Positions 17,201 to 22,823 of a stretch of 64,000 nt of DNA are shown here, one piece after another. The notes under the pieces are model-generated. The model was not told where the DNA came from. It did not search any database and saw only the letters and a list, made by a program, of their open reading frames with translations. Position 1 is the first letter of the stretch. Every line of letters begins with the position of its first letter. The DNA is from an uncultured Isosphaeraceae bacterium (GTDB lineage: Bacteria; Planctomycetota; Planctomycetia; Isosphaerales; Isosphaeraceae), in assembly GCA_945957605.1 (NCBI GenBank), contig CAMFLR010000022.1:1-64000 (forward strand), written 5' to 3'. A program made the translations under genes and the position numbers.

Positions 17201-18526
17201 GGCGGCGGCCTGTATCAGACCGGTGGCTACTTGTTCATCCCCAGCGGTTCATCGGTTATGGGGACAAACAGCGCAAGTCCGGGAAGCGGTGGCGCTGCGG
17301 GGGCAGGTGGTAGTTCGGCATCGAGCCAGTATCTGGCGGACAAACCATGCACCGAGCCGGGTGGAAGCCCTGGCAGCGCCGGATCGAAGGGGGACTCGGT
17401 CGCGGGCTATGACAAGGCGGGCGGTAGCTCGATTTTCACGCAGAACGCCGCGATTAGTGCCGCTGTTGTGACGGGTGGACTCTATTCATCGGGCGGAAAC
17501 CTCAGCGCCGGCCTGGTTGCTCCGGCGGCGACGAGTGCTGCCAGCATGGGACGTCTCGACAACGCGACAGTCGACCTGTATTCGCAGGATGGTACGCTCA
17601 TCGCCACGACGACAACCGGCAGCGATGGCCGATTCCATTTCGATACGAACTGGTCGGGATTGGGATATATCGTTCTCCATTCAATTCCTATCTTCAACAT
17701 TACCCCGATGGGAACGCGGATCGACGCACAACACAGTTCGGCCGTCGATTCCGCCACGGGCGCATCGGGCGTGGTTCAGTTCATCAATGGTGTGGCTGTC
17801 GATGCGAATCTTGATATTGTCCTGAAACCGAAGCAAACAAACTTCGTTGCCGGGCAGAATGCGATCCAGCTCAAGGACAGTGACGGGGCGAATCTGTGGA
17901 CCGATTTCGTCATGCCCAAAACGTACCGCGGCGGCTTCAAGGTCGTGAAGTTCGACTATAACGGCGACGGTACCAGTGACTACATGCTCATCACCAAGAC
18001 CGGCCAACAGTTCATGTTCCTGGTCGATGGACGGGTTGGCACAGTGACGCGCATCCGTGGCGCGGTGAACAATTTGCCACTGCTAAAGGGTGTCGACATT
18101 CAGGAAGTTGATGTCGCTGGTCCCGACTACAAGCTGTTTGTGATTTCGCCGACGGGGCGCCTCGGCAAGGTGGGGTTGCTCGATCCCAATTCGGGACACA
18201 TTGTTTGGACGGCCAAGGGTTGGGATGGCGGTGTTACAGCAGGGGCGGTCTATTCGCCGGCTCCTGGACAGCAGAACACGCTCGCCGTTCAGCTTGTAAG
18301 CAACGATGAATCGGAAGATTTCCGGATCCTGGATACGCAGACCGGTGAAGTGATCTATTCGCACACCTGCCATTGCGAGGAGCGTGCGAAAATGGCTCCG
18401 AAAGCTCAGACGGCGAAGCCGGCTGTCCGCCATCACGCTGTGACGGTGAAGCATCATACGGCGGTCGCCAAGCACCATTCCTCGCGGGTGATCGTGGGCG
18501 CTCTTCATCCGGGACGGGGCAAATAA
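11243..18526 (+). CDS. Giant beta-helix/adhesin-like exported protein (2427 aa) with LEPRxLL-like N-terminus and His-rich basic tail
   Basis: Predicted surface or secreted protein of unknown ligand. Seen: a basic N-terminus, then LETMEARTMLSAD (residues 36-48), a LEPRxLL variant. A DUF11-like domain (about 48-195), a bacterial Ig-like domain of the Big_3_5 type (203-297) and a second DUF11-like segment (306-420) follow. Gly-rich parallel beta-helix repeats (GGGIY, GGAI) fill about 486-2087, interrupted by an L-type lectin-like domain at 1486-1660. A Cna-B-like fold (about 2096-2153) and a VCBS-like segment (about 2206-2373) come next. The last ~50 residues contain CHC and repeated HH/KHH. The frame opens with GTG at 11243; ATG at 11273 or 11288 are possible starts, and AGGGA at 11266-11270 is badly spaced for the nearer one. 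It follows the previous giant gene by 31 bases and is likely in its operon. Both proteins carry lectin-like domains. Confidence 0.88.
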   Translation: MNHPVRSLGIMPSLTMRNRRRTSDTKSKRSLTLRGLETMEARTMLSADLVLTNMWDSGYNQYTPGVPIQYTITAENLGTTAVSGAQIADVIPSGFSFSKTVSKSLRSSSSTSSSSNLTTGAGGGVYQSGGSQIVWTLPTIQAGAKISVAAVLIPTTSSIAPLNPLNTVTSTATLTTPGVTNSASASQLTLTDTDSYQEAPNASSVSLQSSANPSVLGNSVTFAATVASGTGVTAVGTGTVQFYEGTTALGSPVTVTNGVATYTLTSLPVGTNSITASYSGDENYQPSTSAAVSQVVQSVATTPPTPVPVAANVSMTISSAVGTLQNPSQYVPGTLLTYTFNVTNSSTSLTGASTVTYSAPTGYSITAATAPTGDSYTIASNQIVFDLVNVASGVTQMSVTIYAAAPTPIAAYTTSNGNVTGPTAASGVNCVTAPVASPVLTLPSGFSNTSTSTSPTLTIPVPAYIVSMTDSITLPALTPAEYSYYAGTTEATQGQTCVAYTVRQLVNYYDSYINATSTQNGLNGAFNINLNGGTYTFVSSGSSKSDDHLYQLAINNPNNQGAGRALQISNGTINANHVSRAISVASQQNLYLTNVVIENGFENGGTSNASTTGPDALGGGVYVGAGGSLVLQGSTIENCVASGEAGIKVTSRANSTRAGVGYNAAGGGIYGAAGSSITIDGKSAVTGCTAIGGKGAAADSAKQTTGGTGGAAYGGGIAIDAPASGSVQTAPTKVSTLTIDGGASIANNRINRILNQAGTATSTYGATGGTITNGAGTGGTGGTAYGAGLYMYSGSLVLNGGSKLQAISVDKNYQSPGKGYSASGSIVAAGSVGNSYGVLYLEPGVVTVTNSPSSRGIFTTSGNESIVNQSATTANLYLPAPLTSAADAAISSEGVWNLRTAVTAANQLSASGMAVALTLASGTYMLSQGSLSITSSGSGSLKVEGKGTGSTGTFISGNNSSTVGSILDITNASFTLKKLVLENGAATASGDDSGGAILVANSKAGQAVSLVSVSVLNSKASTYGGGIYQSGGGLRLSNTNVTGCTSSSGAGLAVVDGCELSVSGGTIGSNVASSQGGGIYGSDAYVDLANVTVSSNKSSGGSGGGMSAIDTLVVLTDCIFSGNQATGNGGAVLVNGSSTLNVAGGGFTSNSASNGGAIAMSTQGAQKPSGSIRSAFIAENGASGNGGGVYQFKGHLKIVDSVIGGNTAKLGGGIAASSVTSGKYTSNQISSNSASLSSGGAGGGIYQSKGTLKLVKDHFQANSAYQGGGAQFVGGTTHVTDPTVVSNKAAYAGGGIAAVSDALKMTSGYATRNSVTGSATSFSAGGGGLFLSKGSIALKHFSANLNVSKGGPGAGIALAPTGAATFTTVHVYSNSLTSSGNAYGGGMFLSGGTLNANNSIVRNNTLQSSASNPTIEGGGVFIYGSTANFYGTEYVTGNNVILTSGQTGNGGGIAVQGGTLNIPSGATFNLWGNSVTTTTPTLTLTDNVGGEARSAWLKLAVNIASSFTASYTYTASGSKAADGIALAFQNEGTAALGGTGGDLGYVGITGATAAYEMNIYNGHTIGTNFVTTNTSMTYNSTGNVLLQSGDPINVVLTYNASAQTMTESLTDTVTNATYSHVYSGVNLESVLGSSTAYVGFTGGDGGALSVQTVSNFGGILASTPGSFWVVNSNGVETPALGSSANVTGTGGGIFFGPSSSYNVDGGSNTTDNSAVSAGNTYAFVVSNVLDNGIGSTPPSYSSGINYFTSGEGSLRNAVTYAQSYMNASPTNTSSIAIVLTSAGSSSDNGAGNYILDGYGLSGGASNTLSTSVAADLSLTIVGETGSSTRATIQGYYAQTMSISNTGALILQNLAIIGGDTVNQQNGTGGGIYQGSGVTVLNNVLVTNNYAGFEGTAANSWHGTATGDHDGKDGANGASGYGGGIYLGGGNLTLTSTSSITGNTVYGQNGAVGQKGANGHVKATAFGCKSEQGGQQGGDGGDGGSALGGGLYQTGGYLFIPSGSSVMGTNSASPGSGGAAGAGGSSASSQYLADKPCTEPGGSPGSAGSKGDSVAGYDKAGGSSIFTQNAAISAAVVTGGLYSSGGNLSAGLVAPAATSAASMGRLDNATVDLYSQDGTLIATTTTGSDGRFHFDTNWSGLGYIVLHSIPIFNITPMGTRIDAQHSSAVDSATGASGVVQFINGVAVDANLDIVLKPKQTNFVAGQNAIQLKDSDGANLWTDFVMPKTYRGGFKVVKFDYNGDGTSDYMLITKTGQQFMFLVDGRVGTVTRIRGAVNNLPLLKGVDIQEVDVAGPDYKLFVISPTGRLGKVGLLDPNSGHIVWTAKGWDGGVTAGAVYSPAPGQQNTLAVQLVSNDESEDFRILDTQTGEVIYSHTCHCEERAKMAPKAQTAKPAVRHHAVTVKHHTAVAKHHSSRVIVGALHPGRGK

Positions 18527-18594
18527 TTCGACTGATTTCGGACACGCGGTCGATTTCCGTGTTCTAGATTGAAAACAGGCTCCCCAGAGTCTGT

Positions 18595-18635
18595 CGAGGA
18601 TCCGCGCGTTTCTAGACGAGACGCGCGGATCCTCG
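18595..18635 (+). terminator. Strong hairpin after the giant-gene pair
   Basis: A perfect 15-bp inverted repeat (18595-18609 with 18621-18635) has an 11-base loop, 69 bases after the stop codon. No T tract follows, so it may act as an mRNA 3' end or a Rho-assisted stop rather than as a textbook intrinsic terminator. Confidence 0.6.
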
Positions 18636-18678
18636 CCTTGCAGATCGATCCCGATCTCGAATTAAATGGATTTTGTTT

Positions 18679-20880
18679 ATGAGCCAGCAACTACTGGAAG
18701 CGGCTGGACAGTCGTTCCGTAACGGCTATCTCGACGACTCTGAGCGGTACTTTCGCGCAGTTCCGTTTGGAGTTCCTGAATTCGCCGAGGCCGTGCTGGG
18801 GCTGGCGGTGGTTGCGCATCGTCGCGGCCGATTTGACGAAGCCGCCGCACAGTTTTCCAAGCTGGTTGCGCTTCGACCCGGGGATGCGACGAATCATTCA
18901 AATCTGGGTGAATGTCTGCGTGAGGCGGGGCGGTTCGACGACGCGCTCGTGCAGCTAAAGCTCGGCGTCAGGATGGATCCCAATCAGCCCGATGCGTTCA
19001 ACAGCCTGGGGCTGATTTACCATGCGCAGAAGAAGCGTGACCTAGCAGAGGAATCGCTTCGGGAAGCGCTTCGATTACGCCCTGATTACGCCATGGCGAT
19101 GATCAATCTGGGGATGGTGCTTCAGGAAGTCAGACGCGAGAAAGAAGCGGCTGCGCTGTTTCGTCAGGCACTCGAGATCGAACCCAATAATGCGATGGGG
19201 ATTTCGAATCTCGGACAGATTCTGGTCGAACTGGGGGAGCCCGAGCTTCTCGACGAGGCCGAGGCGCTCTGCAAAAAAGCGATCCGGATGACGCCGAATC
19301 GGCCGCATCCTGTCAATAATTTGGGAAATGTTTACCGGTCGATGGGGCGTTTCGACGAAGCGTTGGAGTGCTATCGCAAGGCGATGACGATGGCGCCGAG
19401 CATGGCCATGCCGCTCAACAACATGGGCCAGGCGCTTCAGGGACGAGCGCGATATGCCGAGGCTCGCGAGTATTACTTTACAGCACTTTCGCTCGAGCCG
19501 AATTCGGCGCGGTTTCACGCTAATGTCGCCAGCCTGTACAAAGACGAGGATGATTACAAAGAAGCGTTGGAACGATTTCGCCATGCCTTGGTGCTCGATC
19601 CTGAACACGTCGAGTCGCTCTGCGGCATGGGGCGAACGTACGTCGAACTGATGAGGACGTCTGAGGCCGAAGAGTGTTTTCGTAAGGCGCTTGGGCTCGA
19701 TCCTGAAGGTGTCGGCCCGCGATTGGGATTGGCCTCGCTCTACGCCGAGATGGGCGAATTCGATCGGGCCGATGAGCAGTACGACGAAGCGCTGGCGATT
19801 CGGCCCAGGATTATCGAGGCGTTTTATCAGCGAGCGACGCACAAGAAGGGCAAGGTTTCCGACGCCGATCTGGAAACCATGAATGCGATGCTCGAGCAGA
19901 AATACATCGGCGAAGGGGGCCGGTCGCAGCTCAACTTCGCGCTCGGCTCGGTTCACGACAAGCGCAAGGATTACGATCCGGCCGCGCAGCATTTTCGGGT
20001 CGCTAATGAGAATCAGACGGCGGCCCGCTTGAAACGCAATGAGGCGTATGATCCTGCATCGTTCGAGCAATTCATCAGCAGCACGATCGAAGGCTTCTCG
20101 GCCAGGAATATTGCCAGGTTGCAGGGCAGGGGACACGAGTCGCGGCGGCCGATCTTTGTTGTGGGTTTGCCGAGATCTGGCACCACACTGACCGAGCAGA
20201 TTCTCTCATCTCATCCTGCCGTCCATGGTGCGGGTGAATTGGCTCATATCAGCGAGAGCTTCCAAAACCTACCGGCAACGATGGGATTGCAGGGCCAGGA
20301 CAGCCTCGTTGTGATGAATCAGTTGAGCCAGCCTGGATTGATTGCCTCGGCGACGAGCTATTTGAACGAGCTGAATCTGCTGAATGCCGATCTGCCATAC
20401 GTCGTCGATAAGATGCCCGACAACGTGAATTTGGTCGGCTGGATTCACTTGATGTTCCCGAACGCGCGAATCATTCACTGCCGTCGCGACCTACGCGATA
20501 TTGCGCTCTCCTGCTGGCAAACGTCGTTTGGTGCTATTCGCTGGGCGAACGACTGGAATCACATCGCGCGGCGGTTTGTTAACTACTTGCGAATTGTCGA
20601 GCACTGGAAGTCGATCCCGGGGATCGAGTGGCTTGATTGTTCTTATGAGATCGCGATCGCTGATCCTGAAACATCGGCGCGTCGGCTGATTGACTTCGTC
20701 GGCCTCGAATGGGATCCGCAGTGTCTCAAGTTTCACGAGACCAAACGGCAGGTGCGCACCGCGAGTCTTTCGCAGGTTCGCGAGCCGATTTATTCGAGCT
20801 CGGTGGCGAAGTGGCGCAATTACGATCGAGAATTGCAGCCGTTTATCGATGAGTTGACCCGCGCGGGATATGAGTTTTAA
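18679..20880 (+). CDS. TPR-repeat sulfotransferase (733 aa)
   Basis: Predicted to transfer sulfate from PAPS to an unknown glycan or protein acceptor. Residues 1 to about 440 are consecutive tetratricopeptide repeats (motifs such as A-x-x-NLG and A-LxLxPxxxxA), usually protein-protein docking. From about 490 a sulfotransferase domain begins: the 5'-phosphosulfate loop LPRSGTT is near 497-503, and the RRDLRDIALS segment near 602-611 fits the 3'-phosphate-binding motif. The longest frame opens with TTG at 18673; I chose ATG at 18679, two codons later. It is separated by the 15-bp hairpin from the giant genes and converges with the methyltransferase-like gene, 35 bases apart. It has no signal peptide, so it probably acts in the cytoplasm. 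TPR-sulfotransferase fusions are common in bacteria; the substrate is open. Confidence 0.88.
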   Translation: MSQQLLEAAGQSFRNGYLDDSERYFRAVPFGVPEFAEAVLGLAVVAHRRGRFDEAAAQFSKLVALRPGDATNHSNLGECLREAGRFDDALVQLKLGVRMDPNQPDAFNSLGLIYHAQKKRDLAEESLREALRLRPDYAMAMINLGMVLQEVRREKEAAALFRQALEIEPNNAMGISNLGQILVELGEPELLDEAEALCKKAIRMTPNRPHPVNNLGNVYRSMGRFDEALECYRKAMTMAPSMAMPLNNMGQALQGRARYAEAREYYFTALSLEPNSARFHANVASLYKDEDDYKEALERFRHALVLDPEHVESLCGMGRTYVELMRTSEAEECFRKALGLDPEGVGPRLGLASLYAEMGEFDRADEQYDEALAIRPRIIEAFYQRATHKKGKVSDADLETMNAMLEQKYIGEGGRSQLNFALGSVHDKRKDYDPAAQHFRVANENQTAARLKRNEAYDPASFEQFISSTIEGFSARNIARLQGRGHESRRPIFVVGLPRSGTTLTEQILSSHPAVHGAGELAHISESFQNLPATMGLQGQDSLVVMNQLSQPGLIASATSYLNELNLLNADLPYVVDKMPDNVNLVGWIHLMFPNARIIHCRRDLRDIALSCWQTSFGAIRWANDWNHIARRFVNYLRIVEHWKSIPGIEWLDCSYEIAIADPETSARRLIDFVGLEWDPQCLKFHETKRQVRTASLSQVREPIYSSSVAKWRNYDRELQPFIDELTRAGYEF

Positions 20881-20915
20881 GTGACGCGTGCGTGGGCGCT
20901 GAAACGTCGATCGAC

Positions 20916-21635
20916 TCACCAAATGCCGGGGATCAACCGCGATCGTACGCGCTGAGCGTACTCACGATAACCGGGTAATTCAGCCTGAAGCGTCCGGTCT
21001 TCGAGAATGGTCCTGACCACCAGGATCATGCAGGTAATTACGGCGGGAATGAGTGCCCAGTATGACCCGAGTGCCAGCGCCATTCCCACGACGAGCAGGA
21101 ATGCGGCGGCATATCCTGGGTGTCGAATCACGGCGTATGGGCCGCTATCGATGACGTGATGACCGCGATCGGTTTGGATGCGAACAGTCGGCTCGAAGAA
21201 CCGATTGTGTCCTTCAGCCCAGGCCATTCCCGCCATGCCGGCCAGAAACATGACGTAGCCGATCGCGCAAACCCACCACGCGACGGGCGACCAATGGAAC
21301 CGGGTGTCGTCGAGCGCGGCGACGGGGAGGATTGTCGTCATCACTGTGATCAGCAGCGTGACGATCCATTTGTCCCAGGGCTTCGTTCCGGTGTGGCGAT
21401 TGACGCGGGCCGCAATCACGTCGGGATTCACTCGTTTGAGGTAAATCCAGAGGACGATGCCGGTCGCCATGGTGATCGCGAAAAACAACCAACCCCGGAA
21501 CCATGCCAAGGTGCCGGCTGGCACAAATAGACAGAGCGCGAAAATCACGAGAGTTGCGGCGGTGCTCGTTACCAGCCGGCGACGATCGATCTGTTCCGGC
21601 TGCACGAGTTCGTTGCTTGCGTTGGTGATTGGCAC
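20916..21635 (-). CDS. Integral membrane methyltransferase, isoprenylcysteine carboxyl methyltransferase/PEMT-like family (239 aa)
   Basis: Predicted SAM-dependent methyltransferase of the inner membrane. Several hydrophobic segments fill residues about 25-135. The conserved C-terminal signature is present: GPYAVIRHPGYAA (about 166-178), then a hydrophobic stretch and RTILEDRTLQAELPGYREYA, which matches the ICMT/PEMT SAM-binding region. Bacterial members often act on small molecules or lipids rather than prenylated proteins; the substrate is unknown. The start is GTG at 21635, supported by AAGGAG (reverse strand of 21643-21648) with 7-base spacing. No operon partner is seen on this strand. 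Confidence 0.85.
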   Translation of the reverse strand: MPITNASNELVQPEQIDRRRLVTSTAATLVIFALCLFVPAGTLAWFRGWLFFAITMATGIVLWIYLKRVNPDVIAARVNRHTGTKPWDKWIVTLLITVMTTILPVAALDDTRFHWSPVAWWVCAIGYVMFLAGMAGMAWAEGHNRFFEPTVRIQTDRGHHVIDSGPYAVIRHPGYAAAFLLVVGMALALGSYWALIPAVITCMILVVRTILEDRTLQAELPGYREYAQRVRSRLIPGIW

Positions 21636-22823
21636 GCCTCAACTCCTTCAGTTTTCGTGAATGAGGACGCCTTCCCTATCTTAGCGACTTGCGAGGCGAC
21701 CTTCGTTCGCCGTTGAGTATGAAGTTGTGAGTGAACTTGCGAGCGTAGTGATTGTTCGCTCATTACTTCACATCGAAAAAGTTCTCTGATTTGAAACTTC
21801 TTGTTTGGGCCATTCATCCTCATTGGAATCGGACATCATCATTCCAACATTGCAGACAAGGACGATTGATTGCTTGGGTGAATGATTGTTCTTGTGATCG
21901 AATCGATCGAACGGAAATGCCGCAACTAGAAGACCGAATCTCGACGTTTTAGTTGCAAGGCACAGGGGGCTAATTCGCCATCTTATGCCCATATCAATGT
22001 GTTGCAGCGTGAAATCTCACGAACTAGGCGCGTCGCAGAATGCGCGTTGGCATTATTAGATGCACTGATTTTCATCCAGGCCTGTGTGGCTAAAACAATC
22101 GTGGATTTCTAAGCAATCGGAACGTCAAAAATGCTGTCTCGATCATTTGATGTACACTGCATTTGACAATTACTCCGAATTTTTTCATGGCCGGTCACGT
22201 TTTTGGAAGATTTGATGGCAGGGCAAGAGGCCGTCTGTTAATCGTTTGGTGGTTTGATGTTGTGGATTAGCCTTTGTCGTGATCGCTCCCGTCTCTGGAT
22301 CTCGAAACATGCAGATTTCGTGAACGCAGCAGGAAAAGTTTCAACCAGTTGCTGAATGCTCCGTACTAGTTGCGTGGGGGATGTGACTTCGAGTTGTGAA
22401 CGCAATGGACCCAGGGAAACGGGGCCGCGGCAGAGGTCGGTTTTTCCGGCCGGTGCTGCGGCTGTTTGCATCCATGTTGGGCTTCTGTGCGTCGAATTCG
22501 GTTTCACTTCGGTCACGCGTTCTGATTCTGGTCAGAACACTTGCCCCGCCATACGGCGGTGGCGGTCGACGCGTTTCATGGTATGCCCCGGCAGCTTGAC
22601 GCGTCAGAGCAGTCTTGTGGTCAGGTGGTGTAAGTAGATCGCGATTCGTAAAAAACGGCATCGGGGAACGTCTCGATGACCGTGCAGGGGATCGCAACAC
22701 GAAGCTTGATCACCGATGTGGTCGCAGGTTCTCGGCAAGGAACCTGTGCCAGGAATTTGTACCCGGCCCTTCAGGGAGCCCGCGGGATCCCTACGTACTT
22801 TTACTCTCTCGGAGTTGCAACTG
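21636..22823. other. 1.2-kb gene-free region between divergent genes
   Basis: No credible gene was found. The short ORFs on both strands (for example 22341-22700 minus and 22356-22637 plus) overlap antiparallel and show no motif. Base composition looks more AT-rich than the neighbours between about 21720 and 22220. TTGACA occurs at 22163-22168, but there is no good -10 at 16-18 bases. It could hold the regulatory region of the RTX-like gene, an unrecognised RNA, or a decayed gene. Confidence 0.45.
21721..21769. repeat. Imperfect inverted repeat upstream of the methyltransferase-like gene
   Basis: Arms 21721-21736 and 21754-21769 pair over 16 positions with one mismatch and two G-U pairs around a 17-base spacer. 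It lies 86-134 bases before the GTG of the minus-strand gene. It could be an operator, a leader structure or a terminator remnant. Confidence 0.4.

Noticed and set aside
19075-20136. 353-aa minus-strand ORF opposite the TPR-sulfotransferase
   Set aside because: Arg-rich antisense shadow of TPR coding sequence.
22341-22700. 119-aa minus-strand ORF in the large gap
   Set aside because: Low-complexity Arg/Ser/Pro translation, overlapped by plus-strand ORFs of the same quality.
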